Origin: a virus
Strand: one strand, 5' to 3'
IMG/VR virus record: IMGVR_UViG_3300042398_000969
Location: 105,423-169,422 of that record
Length of the DNA: 64,000 nucleotides
Below, one piece after another: positions 8,305-18,707 of the stretch. The notes beneath the pieces are model-generated. The model made no database searches. It was not told the origin of the DNA and saw only the letters and a list, made by a program, of their open reading frames with translations. Numbering within the stretch: the first letter of the stretch is position 1; each line of letters begins with the position of its first letter. The position numbers were made by a program, and so were the translations under genes.

Positions 8305-10443
8305 TTAGAAGTCTAATCTAACAGAAAATACCTGATTTCCAATTCTTTGGATTGGTTTAGGACATTTAGCCATTACTATGGGTTCCTTATTGTCATTTAA
8401 TAAAGCCACTTCGGTAATTCTTTTTTGTTGTCCTGTAACATAAGTAGGGTTCTGTGTTGTAATAAATTGTGAAGATGGTAAGTTTACCATGAAATTTAAC
8501 ACCTGAACATCCGTTGCTCTTGTTAGTTTAATGCTACCTGGGAATGGTTGTTGATCACCAAATTGTGGCGATGTTGTTTGTGTTTTATCTGGTAAAGAAC
8601 CTAAATATGTTTCAAGATTATATGTTGACGCACCATTTACCATATCGCCGGTAACAACAAATTGGTAACCACACATATTTGTGTTAGAAATAAGATTTCC
8701 AACAGTATGGCCAGATATTTGTGATGTTAAATCAATTCGCTTCCAGTTGTTTGGTGAAGGTTGTGATCCAGTTGTTGTTACTTGAACTAACGCAAAAAAC
8801 TTATTAGCAGTAAATCCAGTAAATTGAGAAGATGAACTTAAAAATTTAAATTCACCAGTATTAAACTTGAAGCCAATATTTGAATTGGTTGATCCTGTTA
8901 TCTCACCATAATAGTTACAGTGCATGCCGGTGATACCAGTTGTTGATGTATTTTGGAACATATATGTTACCCAAGCTGTTTGTCCTGTTGTGATTACCGG
9001 ATCTAAATCATAGAAAGTTGGTAAGTCCAAAGGTACAGTACTAAATCTTGGTGCAGGTAATGTCCATTTTCTATTTGTTTTATATTCTAATGCCGCAACT
9101 AATTCTTGATCATCAAAAACAATAATTTTTTTGTCAACAAAAACTTTACCGACATTAACGCCTTGTTGATCAACTAGGTATCTAAACTTAAGGTTGTTTG
9201 AGTTTGGTTTAACGTTTAAAGCGGATGATACATAATAATCAGTTGTCCCCATAGTAAATACTGCTCCAATTGTAGAGCCTGTGTTTCTATGATATAATAA
9301 AAATGGGATATAAACTTCGAAGTATTCCGAGTCAGAAATTGGTTCTCCATATAATGTTTCGTTATCAATTGTACCATGAGCAATATAGTCATCATACTTA
9401 TAAAATCTTTCTGGATCATTTACAATATCACCTAATTCAGAATAATGAATAACAGCAATTGCTCTTTGGTTAGCTGGTTTAACATCAACTTTTTCACCAA
9501 ATGTGTTTGTATATGATGTTGGGTTAGTTATTGTACCACCAGTTGTATTTGTAAATGTTTGGCCAGTATTTGATGTATAACCAAGATATTCTTTTAATGA
9601 TGCAAATTGAGATCCAGTATAACCTGAAATATATTCATCATCATCTGTTGTGTCTAAACCAGCTGGTTCTTGTGTCCAAACTAGTTCTAATTGCCAAGGA
9701 TCATGTTGTGCTAAATTATCTGGTTGGAGTGGTGAACAAACATCAGCAACTTCGGTGTCTTGTGGGTAATCTAATTTACATTTATTACATACCACACGAA
9801 CAATTCCGGTATTTTGTGCAGAAAAATCTGGCATATTTCTATCTAAAGTGATTGTTTGCCCACTAATACTTACAATTTTATAAACTAAACTTTGTGAATT
9901 TCCGCTTATTGTCTTTTCTGAACCAACAAAATCTGATTTAAAAACTAAAGTAATATATTGACAATTTGAAAAATCATTTGTTGTTGCTCCCGTCATTAAT
10001 GATGTTAATAAATCTTTACCACCATTAACTCTATTAAGAAGTATTGCACCAGATACACATTCAACTGTTGATCCAGTACATGGATCAGCAACATATGGAA
10101 TAAATTCTGAAACAAATCCCGCTGGTCCCATTGGGTTTTTTAATGTGTCAACATATGATTGTTGTGCAGCATTACCAAAATTAATTGTCTCATTAGCATT
10201 AATTAAATATGGGTACTTAACATGTTGATCACCATCAACAGGAGATAATACTCTTTGATGTGGTGCTCTCGTGCCACCCGTTATTGCTCCTGTAAATCCA
10301 CTGAATTTTGTGTTATAGTCAAATTCAGAATCTCCGATCTGAAAATATTTTATAATAAAATTACCTTCAGCAATAGATTGTCTACCTCTTCTTGTTATTC
10401 TTGCGGATAAAAACTCTGAATTATTACTATTTAAAAAGCTCAT
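8305..10443 (-). CDS. Virion structural protein (tail/baseplate type)
   Basis: This is a 712-residue protein rich in Thr, Gly, Ser, Asn and aromatics, of beta-structured virion type. The N-terminus has a compact motif (FLSARITRRGRQSIAEG, then KYFQIGDSEFDY) that I associate with tail-associated proteins of T4-like marine phages, from memory. There is no Pro/Thr linker. Cys residues are scattered (DPCTGSTVEC near 125-135, CNKCK near 220). It is the last gene of the adhesin cassette, 17 bases after the linker-containing gene upstream, and ends 39 bases before the RuvC-like gene. Its position suggests a distal tail or baseplate attachment part, but this is not proven. Confidence 0.6.
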   Translation of the reverse strand: MSFLNSNNSEFLSARITRRGRQSIAEGNFIIKYFQIGDSEFDYNTKFSGFTGAITGGTRAPHQRVLSPVDGDQHVKYPYLINANETINFGNAAQQSYVDTLKNPMGPAGFVSEFIPYVADPCTGSTVECVSGAILLNRVNGGKDLLTSLMTGATTNDFSNCQYITLVFKSDFVGSEKTISGNSQSLVYKIVSISGQTITLDRNMPDFSAQNTGIVRVVCNKCKLDYPQDTEVADVCSPLQPDNLAQHDPWQLELVWTQEPAGLDTTDDDEYISGYTGSQFASLKEYLGYTSNTGQTFTNTTGGTITNPTSYTNTFGEKVDVKPANQRAIAVIHYSELGDIVNDPERFYKYDDYIAHGTIDNETLYGEPISDSEYFEVYIPFLLYHRNTGSTIGAVFTMGTTDYYVSSALNVKPNSNNLKFRYLVDQQGVNVGKVFVDKKIIVFDDQELVAALEYKTNRKWTLPAPRFSTVPLDLPTFYDLDPVITTGQTAWVTYMFQNTSTTGITGMHCNYYGEITGSTNSNIGFKFNTGEFKFLSSSSQFTGFTANKFFALVQVTTTGSQPSPNNWKRIDLTSQISGHTVGNLISNTNMCGYQFVVTGDMVNGASTYNLETYLGSLPDKTQTTSPQFGDQQPFPGSIKLTRATDVQVLNFMVNLPSSQFITTQNPTYVTGQQKRITEVALLNDNKEPIVMAKCPKPIQRIGNQVFSVRLDF

Positions 10444-10460
10444 ATTTTATATCATTAATT

Positions 10461-11645
10461 TTATGTTAAACCACCACTACCACTACCACCGCCTCCGGCA
10501 CAATTTCTTAATGCTGTTGATATTATATATCCATCGGTATCAATTTGTATTGCGTTAAATTGTCCATCATTTAGTGTGTTTATATTGTCTGTTGCTACAG
10601 CATACCATAAATTAAAACCATTAAATGGTTCATAATTTGTATTCGCATACACCCTAGTATATGAAATTGCAGCAGGTAGTGTTGCTCCAGTACTGAACCA
10701 TCCTGCTGATGTCTGATAGCCAGGGCTAGAACAGAATGTATCTATAGATGATTGACCACCGCTCCTAAAATACCCATAAAGTGGTGGTGATGTTGGGGTT
10801 GGCGTTGGTGTAGCCGTTGGTGATGGAACCCCAAGACATTGAATACCAACCTCCCAGAAATCATTTACTTCATTAGGCGGAGCTAAGGCCGGAGCTGTTA
10901 ATACATCAATATAATATGTTTTAGTATTATCATATGTGATTGATAATGTTATTGGCCCCATTGCTGTTGGATACCAATAATCCTGTGAATTATATCCAGA
11001 TGAATTACCAAACCATCCCGTACTTTCAAGAACTGTTAAAGATGTTCTAATTGAAATATTATTTGGTCTATCATTTGCAGTACATGTGAAATTAATTATT
11101 GAACCATTTGCTACTCCGGCAAAGTTTAATTGAATGTCATCATAGTTGTTCATTGTTGAGCCAGTGAACGTTCCCGAAACTGTAGAACCACAACCAGGTA
11201 ATGCTGTTGGTGTTGGTGTTGCTGTCGGTGTTATTGGTGTAGCAGTTGGTGTCACCGGTGTTGCTGTCGGTGTTACTGGTGTAGCAGTTGGTGGTACTGG
11301 TGTAGCAGTTGGTGGTACTGGTGTGGCAGTTGGACCAGGACCTGCTGTTGCTGTCGGTGCTGGAGTTGCTGTAGGTGCTGGTGTTGCTGTTGGACCAGGG
11401 AACCCAGTAACTTGTATATTTTGAGTGGTACCACTACAAGCCCCAACAGGTTCTACTTTAAGCCACGTTTTACCATCAGTTATTCCTGTTATTGTATAAG
11501 TTGGGTTAAATAATGACACTGCCACATTACCATAATTTGTTAAAGCAATGCAATTGGTATTGTTACCTTCACATTCATAGAATTTAACAGATGTTATACC
11601 TAAACCTATTGTTGGACCTAATCTTACTGATGCTATATATGCCAT
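10461..11645 (-). CDS. Tail fibre/adhesin-like protein with Pro/Thr linker
   Basis: This is a 394-residue protein in three parts. The N-terminal beta domain (1-80) includes CEGNNTNC. A Pro/Thr/Ala/Val linker (82-150) is built on PTATPV and PTATPA units. The C-terminal adhesin part (about 150-394) holds a second short PTATPTPTP linker near 275 and ends in a Cys-Gly-rich tail (CAGGGGSGSGG). Similar linkers occur in four other proteins of the cluster. A perfect TATTTATA box ends 4 bases before the ATG. It is probably a receptor-binding or fibre tip protein; no enzymatic motif is visible. Confidence 0.6.
   Translation of the reverse strand: MAYIASVRLGPTIGLGITSVKFYECEGNNTNCIALTNYGNVAVSLFNPTYTITGITDGKTWLKVEPVGACSGTTQNIQVTGFPGPTATPAPTATPAPTATAGPGPTATPVPPTATPVPPTATPVTPTATPVTPTATPITPTATPTPTALPGCGSTVSGTFTGSTMNNYDDIQLNFAGVANGSIINFTCTANDRPNNISIRTSLTVLESTGWFGNSSGYNSQDYWYPTAMGPITLSITYDNTKTYYIDVLTAPALAPPNEVNDFWEVGIQCLGVPSPTATPTPTPTSPPLYGYFRSGGQSSIDTFCSSPGYQTSAGWFSTGATLPAAISYTRVYANTNYEPFNGFNLWYAVATDNINTLNDGQFNAIQIDTDGYIISTALRNCAGGGGSGSGGLT
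11175..11400 (-). repeat. Pro/Thr-coding linker repeat
   Basis: A low-complexity tract of degenerate 15-18 base units encodes PTATPx linker residues 82-150 of the host gene. Confidence 0.85.
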
Positions 11646-11649
11646 ATGT

Positions 11650-11657
11650 TATAAATA
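11650..11657 (-). promoter_or_regulatory. TATTTATA late box
   Basis: A perfect copy on the sense strand, 4 bases before the start at 11645. If it acts as a -10 element the transcript would be leaderless or nearly so. Confidence 0.5.
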
Positions 11658-11669
11658 TTCTTATTTAAT

Positions 11670-12314
11670 TTAACGATTAGTGTTATTTAGAAAATAGTTC
11701 TTATCGTTTGACAAAAACTCATTAACGCTAAATGTTGTTATTGTTTCCGAGTTTGGGTTATTTTGAACTTTATTTATCATTTTTTCGGTATGTCTACCGT
11801 TTATACCATAATTTCCTTGAACCAAGTAATCACCCAATAAAATAAAATTTGGATCATTTCTTAAATCCTTCTCTTCAAAATCATCATTAATTTGTTTTTT
11901 ACTATAACCAATTTTTTTATGAATTATATTATCAGGTTTAAACTCGTTTTCAACCATTTCGTCATATATTAAATTTGATGGCCTTTGTTCATACCACGTA
12001 ACATCGACTAAAAGATTATATTCATTTAACCCCATATTCATTATAAAATTTAAATCATTTTCAATTTTTAAATCTGTATGGTTTCCACCAACAATACACA
12101 TATCCAAATCCCACGTGTTGTTAAAGTCAAATAAAACTCCACCCATTAAGTACATATCATATTCTTTTATAATCATTGATTTAACATATAAATTAAATAA
12201 AAAATCATAAACTTTTTGATATGACGGTCTTGTCCAATGACTTGTTGTTGTTACAACCCCTCTTTGAAAAAAAATACTATCTTTTAAATTTGCTACTTTA
12301 TTAAATGTGCTCAT
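11670..12314 (-). CDS. Pol-beta-type nucleotidyltransferase-like protein in the fibre cluster
   Basis: This is a 214-residue protein whose middle matches the minimal nucleotidyltransferase pattern. It has YLMGG (Gly58-Gly59), then nine residues later DLD (Asp69, Asp71) in TWDLDMCIVG, and a third acidic residue, Asp104, on a later strand (LLVDVTW). Such enzymes transfer an NMP to protein, RNA or small molecules. It lies between two fibre genes, 11 bases after the upstream stop and 24 bases before the next start, so it is made with virion proteins. The C-terminus (FLSNDKNYF) resembles that of the 92-residue protein at 18708-18986. A role in modifying a fibre or host target, or a catalytically dead structural use, are both possible. 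Confidence 0.6.
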   Translation of the reverse strand: MSTFNKVANLKDSIFFQRGVVTTTSHWTRPSYQKVYDFLFNLYVKSMIIKEYDMYLMGGVLFDFNNTWDLDMCIVGGNHTDLKIENDLNFIMNMGLNEYNLLVDVTWYEQRPSNLIYDEMVENEFKPDNIIHKKIGYSKKQINDDFEEKDLRNDPNFILLGDYLVQGNYGINGRHTEKMINKVQNNPNSETITTFSVNEFLSNDKNYFLNNTNR

Positions 12315-12325
12315 AATTTATATTT

Positions 12326-13858
12326 TTAACCACTATATCCTCCGGAACCTCCTCCAGAACCTCCTCCAGAACCTCCACTGTCTGGAACTGGTGTTGCAGT
12401 TGGACTCGGTGTTGATCCATCGCAAGGTGAACATCCTGTATCTAATATAGTAAATACCGGTGTACTATAAACAACCGATTTATAGTTATCTTTTGCAATT
12501 ACCTTCCAACAGAATGTGTTTAAGAACGAATCGTTAACTCTAAACGTACCATTAATTCCAATTGTTGGTAATGTATCGGACCATACTGTTACACTATAGG
12601 ATGCATTATCACATCTCACACCATCCATTTTATATTTTTTTGGCGTTGCATTACAACTTGAACAATCACCATATCCTTGGAACATTGGTTGACCTAAAAC
12701 AAACGGTCCAGAATCTGTAATTTGATATCCATCAAAACCTTCACTTGGGTCTGTAATTACAAATTGTGGTCCTAGATTTTTATTAATGGTCATACATCTT
12801 GGATTCCCAGCAACAACGCCGTTTTCATATAATTGTATTCCATATGTTCTACCGGTGGTCATACCTAATAGCGAATATGCTATAATATTTTCACCCGTAT
12901 CACAAGTTACACCGCTATATCCAGTTATTGTGAAACCAGTAAATGGCGGGTCACAAGCAGCACAAGGATTTGCACCAGCTACTGGTGAAACACCATCTAA
13001 ATTATATGTATAACCCGTAACATATTGTGTTTGGACTGCAATGATAGATAAACATGAATTACCAACTTGATATACCGTTCCTTCTGTTAACTGTGTTGAA
13101 CTTCTTGCTATTGCCACGCCACCATAATTTTGACCAAAACCACAAGGATCTAGTGGATTTGAAAGTACGTATGATGTCGATGCTGGATTTTGCATTGATA
13201 ATGTTCCAATATTTGCTAAAGTATCACAACCAGGTATTTGTATTGGTGCACTAAATCCAGTTGCAGTTATTGCTGTATATGAATATCTCATATCATTACA
13301 GTCGCCCATTGCGTAATAATAATATGATGGATCAATAACAACATTTGTTGTTGGTGTTGGTGTTGGTGTTGATGTTGGTATCACTGTCGTTGCTGTTGGT
13401 GTAGGAGTTGCTGTTGGGTTAGGTGTTGGCGTTGGGCCAATAACAACAGTCGCTGAACCACCAGAGAAATCGCAATTAGGTGTAGGGCTAGGTGTTGGAC
13501 TAGGTGTTGGTGTTGGTGCAATATATACTGCGCTACCAACATTAGGAAAATAACAATAATTTATACAGTTATCATAAACTTCAGCCTCATTCGTATATAT
13601 ATTTTCTATAACGTAATTAACATCACCGGTATCTCCAGTATATGTTAATTTAAACCAATATTGTGTATCAAAAGATGCGTCTGTAAAAATAATAGGATTT
13701 GTGTTATAGTCTCTACTTGAACTATTAGGATACAAAGAACCATAAGACGTGTATCCTGTTGCTATAACAGAGTCATCACCAGCAGTTTTACCTGTTTTAT
13801 ATGATAAGGTAAAAGCTTTAGGTGAATTAATTCCATATAATCTTATGTTTAATCCCAT
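12326..13858 (-). CDS. Tail fibre/adhesin-like protein with Pro/Thr linkers and Gly-rich C-terminus
   Basis: This is a 510-residue protein. The N-terminal beta domain (1-112) is followed by a linker region (114-171) containing a Cys module (NCDFSGGSATVVIG). A beta-rich adhesin region with many Cys (CDPPF, CSSC, CSPC) follows, then a short PSPTATPVP linker and a tail of GGSGGGSGGGSGG. The module NCDF-GGSA also appears at the C-terminus of the baseplate protein at 27469-28296. The gene is preceded by terminator 13892-13919 and a perfect TATTTATA box (13864-13871), so it starts its own transcript. It probably presents binding domains at the tail; the receptor is unknown. Confidence 0.6.
   Translation of the reverse strand: MGLNIRLYGINSPKAFTLSYKTGKTAGDDSVIATGYTSYGSLYPNSSSRDYNTNPIIFTDASFDTQYWFKLTYTGDTGDVNYVIENIYTNEAEVYDNCINYCYFPNVGSAVYIAPTPTPSPTPSPTPNCDFSGGSATVVIGPTPTPNPTATPTPTATTVIPTSTPTPTPTTNVVIDPSYYYYAMGDCNDMRYSYTAITATGFSAPIQIPGCDTLANIGTLSMQNPASTSYVLSNPLDPCGFGQNYGGVAIARSSTQLTEGTVYQVGNSCLSIIAVQTQYVTGYTYNLDGVSPVAGANPCAACDPPFTGFTITGYSGVTCDTGENIIAYSLLGMTTGRTYGIQLYENGVVAGNPRCMTINKNLGPQFVITDPSEGFDGYQITDSGPFVLGQPMFQGYGDCSSCNATPKKYKMDGVRCDNASYSVTVWSDTLPTIGINGTFRVNDSFLNTFCWKVIAKDNYKSVVYSTPVFTILDTGCSPCDGSTPSPTATPVPDSGGSGGGSGGGSGGYSG
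13345..13520 (-). repeat. Pro/Thr-coding linker repeat
   Basis: A degenerate tract encoding residues 114-171 of the host gene, interrupted by one NCDF module. Confidence 0.8.
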
Positions 13859-13863
13859 ATTAC

Positions 13864-13871
13864 TATAAATA
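13864..13871 (-). promoter_or_regulatory. TATTTATA late box
   Basis: A perfect copy on the sense strand, 5 bases before the start at 13858 and just downstream of a strong terminator. The terminator-box-gene order supports a promoter role. Confidence 0.55.
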
Positions 13872-13891
13872 CAATAATTAAAAATTTAAAT

Positions 13892-13919
13892 AAAAAACCC
13901 CTTTAAATAAAGGGGTTTT
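13892..13919 (-). terminator. Strong intrinsic terminator
   Basis: A perfect 11-bp stem (894-904 with 909-919 of the 13-kb block, AAAACCCCTTT/AAAGGGGTTTT) with an AAAT loop. On the minus strand it is followed by Ts. It ends transcripts of the gene at 13952-14527. Confidence 0.9.
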
Positions 13920-13951
13920 AATAATATTAAATTTAACCTTTTTTTAATTTA

Positions 13952-14527
13952 TTAGACTATCACACCGCCACCACAAGTGTTATCTACATTACATTGGTTC
14001 ATTACTGACTGAGCAACACCATTTAAACCTATTTGGAACATATATCCAGAAGTGTGATAATACCAACCAGCACTTGCATAATTTGAAGGTGATGCTATAT
14101 TTTGTGTATACATAGTACCCTGTAATGATGTTAGATTATTTAAATTAGCTTCAGTTATATAGAATGTAGTATATGATTGTAAGTTATTGTAACCTGAACA
14201 CGCATTAGTACAGTCTTGGTATGGACCTTGTGCTTGCATTCCCGTTAATGCTACACCAGACTCTGTTGCTGTTGGCGTAGGTGTTGGTGTCGGAGGAGCC
14301 ACAGACCAAGACTGAGTTGTTGAGCATGTTCCAGTACTAGCTATTGTACCACCCGTTAATGTTTCAAGCGTTGTGTTTATTGTATAACCTGTTGTTAATT
14401 GTGATTTGGTAACACCAGTGGCCAACCAGTGTGCTGCTCCAGCGCTAGTTGTACCTGAAATATTAAAAGGACCAGCAACAAATGTTGCGCCTGTATAACT
14501 TGGACTTAGTGTGAATGTAATTTGCAT
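13952..14527 (-). CDS. Short fibre/adhesin-like protein
   Basis: This is a 191-residue protein. The N-terminal domain (about 1-75) contains GPFNISGTT and LATGVTKSQL, which resembles the N-terminus of the 1375-residue adhesin (GPYNVYYD and [10 protein letters not shown]). The shared domain may be a tail-attachment module. A short [11 protein letters not shown] linker lies at about 80-90, followed by a C-terminal domain of about 100 residues that ends CNVDNTCGGGVIV. It has its own TATTTATA box (14544-14551) and its own terminator, so it is probably a single-gene unit. The function is inferred from architecture only. Confidence 0.55.
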   Translation of the reverse strand: MQITFTLSPSYTGATFVAGPFNISGTTSAGAAHWLATGVTKSQLTTGYTINTTLETLTGGTIASTGTCSTTQSWSVAPPTPTPTPTATESGVALTGMQAQGPYQDCTNACSGYNNLQSYTTFYITEANLNNLTSLQGTMYTQNIASPSNYASAGWYYHTSGYMFQIGLNGVAQSVMNQCNVDNTCGGGVIV

Positions 14528-14543
14528 TGTTCTTCTTTTTTAA

Positions 14544-14551
14544 TATAAATA
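14544..14551 (-). promoter_or_regulatory. TATTTATA late box
   Basis: A perfect copy on the sense strand, 16 bases before the start at 14527. Confidence 0.5.
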
Positions 14552-14572
14552 TCTGTTTATTTTGTTTTTTTT

Positions 14573-17500
14573 TTATACTTGTGCACCACCGCCGCCACCA
14601 AGACAATCATTACATGATGTCCATACACTTGAATATGATCCATCCGTTAAATGTGTCGCCTCTTGATCACATGTAGTACCAACATAATAATCTACTTGTA
14701 AGCACACATTATTTACTTTAACAGCTTTAGTTCCACCTAAGAATGCACTAACCAATAAATCTGGTGATGTCATATATCCAACTAGATTATTTGAACAATT
14801 AATTACTTGATATTTGTAATATGATGCTGGTTCAGGTATCGCTGTTATACCACTGTTTACCACACAACCATTTGCGTCTGTAACCTCTAAACAATACCCA
14901 TATGTTGTTAAATTATCTACATTGAATGTTGTACCAAAAGTTGATGTGCTATATGTTCCAACTAAAGTTCCACCACATGTTGTATATGGTGAACTTGTGT
15001 CAGCATATAATCTATATGTTTTAGGGAATACACCACCACTTGATGTTAATTCTAAAACACCTGAGCTTGGTGAAGCACATGTTGGGTATGTAATAATTGT
15101 TAACGACGCAGATTGTGCCGTTGGTTGGCTAATTCCTTGACCATATGATGCCACACAATTATTACCATCTTTAACAGATATTGTATACGTATCTGATATT
15201 AAATTATTAAATATCTTTGGAGGATAATAATAATTGTAACCATCAATTGAAACTTGTCTAGGTGATGTTCCGCCAACTAATGTTGTCACTTCAATAAAAC
15301 CATTTGAACCACCATAACAAGAAACATTACCAACATCCACTATTCCAAGCGCTGGTGTAGATACTGTTAAGTTATATGATACAATTGCAAAACAACTATT
15401 ATTATCTAAAACTTGTATTGAATGATTACCACTTGGTAAGTTATTAAAAGTATGTGAAAATTTAAATGCTGTTAACGCTGAATATGAACCACCATTACTA
15501 CTAATACAAAATTTATATCCTGAAGCATTTGGTGTTCCACCGCTACCCTGAATTGTTAATGATCCATTTGTTGAATTGTAACAAGTTGGAAAAGATGCAC
15601 TAGTAATAGTGCCAGCCACCGCTGACGGTATAGTTACGGTTGCTGAATATGATTGTTCACAACCGGCACCATCTTTAATAAAAATACTATATGTACCGCC
15701 ACCTAATGATGAATAAGTTACTGGTAAGTTTGCATATGTTCCACCAGAGCCAAGTTTTGCTTGATAACCAGACCCAGATCCTCCAGATCCACTAGAAACA
15801 CCAATGGTGCCTGTTCCCGCATTACAATCTGGATTTGTAACAGATATTGTTGCATTCGGAGCTGATTTGGATAATAACACATAATCTATGGCCACACAAC
15901 CATTACTGTCTTTAGCATATAAAGTATATAATCCTGTACCTAAACTACTAAAAGTTCCGCTGGCTTGATAATTTGAACCATCTCTTGAATATGTAAAACC
16001 ACCCACACCGCCTGAACCTGAAGCTGTTATTGAACCATTTGTACCATTCCAACATGTTGGATTTGTACCAGATACTGATATAGATACCGCACTTGGTTGT
16101 GTTACTGTTTGATTATATGTTTGAACACAACCCGCGCCGTCTTTAATATATATTGTGTATGTTCCCGCAGATAATGGGTTGGAGTATGTAACTGGTAAAT
16201 TTGCATAAGTTCCACCTACTCCGTTTTTAGCTTGGTATCCTGAACCACTTCCTCCAGTTCCATCACTAACCGTGATTGCACCTGTTCCACCACCATTACA
16301 AGCTACATTTGTAATTGAAAAAGTTGCATTAGGTGCTGATTTAGATAAAGTTGTTGCCGCTGAAGTTACACAGTCATTTGCATCCTTAATATAAATTGTT
16401 TTAGTCCCAACGGTTTGCCCAGTAAATGTTGCACTAGATTGATATGTTAAACCATCTGAAGAATATGTGTATGGTGATGTACCACCTGTAGGAGATGCTG
16501 TAACGCTACCATCACTACCATTATAACATGTTGGATTTGTTGATGAAGATATTGAACCAAAAAGTTGTGTTGGCTCTGTTATTGTTACAGAATATGTTCT
16601 AGAACAAGCAGATTGATCAATAACAGTTACTGTGTATGTTCCAGCAGTTGGTACACCAAACGTTGCTGGTAAATTCTGATATTGAAATGCACCATAATTT
16701 ACTTTTGCTTGATATGTTCCACCGTTACCACCACTACCATTTGAAATTGTTATTGAACCGCCTCCATTTTGATAACATGGTAAATTTGTTTGTGAAATAG
16801 TTGCACTTACTTGTGTTTTATTTAAACCGGTTGTATTTGTTCTAATACATCCACTAGCATCTTTAACATATGTGGTATATGTACCATTTGTTAAACCTGT
16901 AAATGTTAAACCAGATTGATAATTTGAACCATCTATTGAATATGTATATGGCGAAACACCACCACTTACACTAGATAATGTTATTGAACCGTTTGAATTA
17001 CCATTACAAGTTGGTTCTGTACCTGTAGCAGTGAAACTAATAATTGCAGGTTCTGTTATCGTTAATGATGTTAATTGACCAACTTCATTATTTGAATCTT
17101 TAACATATAATGAATATGTTTGTGCTGTTAAACCTGTAAATACGTTACTTGATTGATAGGTAGTACCATTTATTGAATATGTATAACTACCTGAACCACC
17201 ACTTGGACTAGTTATTGTTATTGTACCATTAGATCCTCCATTACATGTAACATTTGTTGAAGATCTAGATGCTGTTATAACAACATTGGTTATATTGATA
17301 GTTATAACCACATCAAAATATAAACCTAAAGCATCAGTTGATCTAACTTTAATTAGATATGTACTTTTTGTTTCATAATCAAATACTACTTTAGATTTTA
17401 AAACATTTCCAGCAATAGTAAAACTAGTATAATCTGGATATGATGAAGTATCTACAAATGAATATGTAAAAGTATCACCCGCATCAGGATCTGCTGTTGA

Positions 17501-18700
17501 AAAAGTACCAATTGTTGTACCAGTTGCAACATTTTCAGATATTGAAGATGATGATAAATCAATTCCTGTTGGAGCCTCATTAACACTAGTTACGGTAACT
17601 GAAACAAGACCATCATATGTTAATCCACCAGCATCTGTTGTTCTTATATTTAATAGATACGAACTTTTTGTTTCAACATCGAAAACTTCTTTTGATGTTA
17701 ATTGACCGCCAGAACTTAAATTAAAACTATTATTGTCTGGATATGAACCAGTATTAACAAATGAATATGTAAATGTATCACCGGCATCTGGATCTAACGT
17801 TGATAGTGTACCAGCGTTTGTACCAATTCCACTATTCTCAGGTATTGTGCCAGATATGCTAATACCAAATGGTGCTTCATTTACGTTATCAATATAAATT
17901 GTAAATTGTTTATCAAAGAATTGACCAACACTATCGGTAGTACGAATTGCCACTGTATATGAAGTTCCTGTTTCATAGTTAAATAATATTGAGTTAACTA
18001 AAGTATTACCACTAGTAGTGAAAGGTGCAGAATTTACTATAGAATATGTATGGGCATCATTACTATCACTTGACGCTGTTGCTAAATAACCAATCACCGT
18101 ACCAATAGCTGAATTTTCGTTTATTCTATCATAACTTAATGAAAGATCTGTTGGTGCATAATTAACTGTTGTATCAATTAAAAATAAACAATTAGGTGTT
18201 GAAGTTGGACTCGGTGTTGGCGTCGCTGTTGATGTCGGTGATGGTGTTGGTGTAGGTGTGGCGGTTGAACTCGGTGTTGGAGTTGGTGTTGCTGTTATAA
18301 TATTTGTATCTATTCCAAAATCACAATTAGGTGTTGGAGTAGGACTAGGTGTAGGACTAGGACTTGGAGTTGGACTTGGAGTTGGACTTGGTGATGGACT
18401 TGGAGTTGGTGTTGGACTCGTTGTTGGAGTTGGTGTAGGTAATATAGTTTCATCAATATTTGATTGACATTCTGCAATAACCCTAGCATTTGTATTGTAT
18501 ACAATTATTTTAGTTGCACTATCTGGTACACTAACGTGTAAACCTAAATTTGATATTAATTCAGTGCGTGTAACACCACTAGCAAGAAATGATGTATCAA
18601 AATTGGTTGCAAGATTTGCAGCGTTAACTTGGTCATAATAAACATTATAAGGACCCGCGTCAGTACCAGAAACAATCTTTACATAAAACTTCTTTGCCAT
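14573..18700 (-). CDS. Giant tail adhesin with cadherin and SprB-type repeats
   Basis: This is a 1375-residue modular protein. The parts are: an N-terminal domain (1-86) shared with the 191-residue protein; a Pro/Thr/Ser linker (88-170) with [14 protein letters not shown] and NCLFLIDTT modules; three cadherin-like repeats (about 182-475) with calcium-site motifs DPDAGD and NEAP; about ten SprB-type repeats (about 477-1280); and a C-terminal domain ending CLGGGGG. Each SprB-type repeat runs from CNGGSNGSIT-like starts through GG-YTYSIDG to YTIYVKDANGC. SprB repeats are known from the gliding adhesin of Flavobacterium and from other Bacteroidota surface proteins. Cys at both ends of each repeat may pair. 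It is probably the longest tail fibre or a surface-binding adhesin. The upstream spacer is only 7 bases, so it is read with the 92-residue gene. Confidence 0.8.
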   Translation of the reverse strand: MAKKFYVKIVSGTDAGPYNVYYDQVNAANLATNFDTSFLASGVTRTELISNLGLHVSVPDSATKIIVYNTNARVIAECQSNIDETILPTPTPTTSPTPTPSPSPSPTPSPTPSPSPTPSPTPTPNCDFGIDTNIITATPTPTPSSTATPTPTPSPTSTATPTPSPTSTPNCLFLIDTTVNYAPTDLSLSYDRINENSAIGTVIGYLATASSDSNDAHTYSIVNSAPFTTSGNTLVNSILFNYETGTSYTVAIRTTDSVGQFFDKQFTIYIDNVNEAPFGISISGTIPENSGIGTNAGTLSTLDPDAGDTFTYSFVNTGSYPDNNSFNLSSGGQLTSKEVFDVETKSSYLLNIRTTDAGGLTYDGLVSVTVTSVNEAPTGIDLSSSSISENVATGTTIGTFSTADPDAGDTFTYSFVDTSSYPDYTSFTIAGNVLKSKVVFDYETKSTYLIKVRSTDALGLYFDVVITINITNVVITASRSSTNVTCNGGSNGTITITSPSGGSGSYTYSINGTTYQSSNVFTGLTAQTYSLYVKDSNNEVGQLTSLTITEPAIISFTATGTEPTCNGNSNGSITLSSVSGGVSPYTYSIDGSNYQSGLTFTGLTNGTYTTYVKDASGCIRTNTTGLNKTQVSATISQTNLPCYQNGGGSITISNGSGGNGGTYQAKVNYGAFQYQNLPATFGVPTAGTYTVTVIDQSACSRTYSVTITEPTQLFGSISSSTNPTCYNGSDGSVTASPTGGTSPYTYSSDGLTYQSSATFTGQTVGTKTIYIKDANDCVTSAATTLSKSAPNATFSITNVACNGGGTGAITVSDGTGGSGSGYQAKNGVGGTYANLPVTYSNPLSAGTYTIYIKDGAGCVQTYNQTVTQPSAVSISVSGTNPTCWNGTNGSITASGSGGVGGFTYSRDGSNYQASGTFSSLGTGLYTLYAKDSNGCVAIDYVLLSKSAPNATISVTNPDCNAGTGTIGVSSGSGGSGSGYQAKLGSGGTYANLPVTYSSLGGGTYSIFIKDGAGCEQSYSATVTIPSAVAGTITSASFPTCYNSTNGSLTIQGSGGTPNASGYKFCISSNGGSYSALTAFKFSHTFNNLPSGNHSIQVLDNNSCFAIVSYNLTVSTPALGIVDVGNVSCYGGSNGFIEVTTLVGGTSPRQVSIDGYNYYYPPKIFNNLISDTYTISVKDGNNCVASYGQGISQPTAQSASLTIITYPTCASPSSGVLELTSSGGVFPKTYRLYADTSSPYTTCGGTLVGTYSTSTFGTTFNVDNLTTYGYCLEVTDANGCVVNSGITAIPEPASYYKYQVINCSNNLVGYMTSPDLLVSAFLGGTKAVKVNNVCLQVDYYVGTTCDQEATHLTDGSYSSVWTSCNDCLGGGGGAQV
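14870..17275 (-). repeat. Array of about ten SprB-type protein repeats
   Basis: Diverged tandem units of about 70-85 codons, each beginning with Cys-x-Gly/Asn and ending KD-x-x-x-C. They can be recognised at protein level and are not perfect DNA repeats, so the array looks old rather than newly expanded. Confidence 0.8.
18195..18440 (-). repeat. Pro/Thr/Ser-coding linker repeat
   Basis: A low-complexity tract encoding residues 88-170 of the SprB-repeat adhesin, with two Cys modules. Confidence 0.85.
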
Positions 18701-18707
18701 CTATAAT

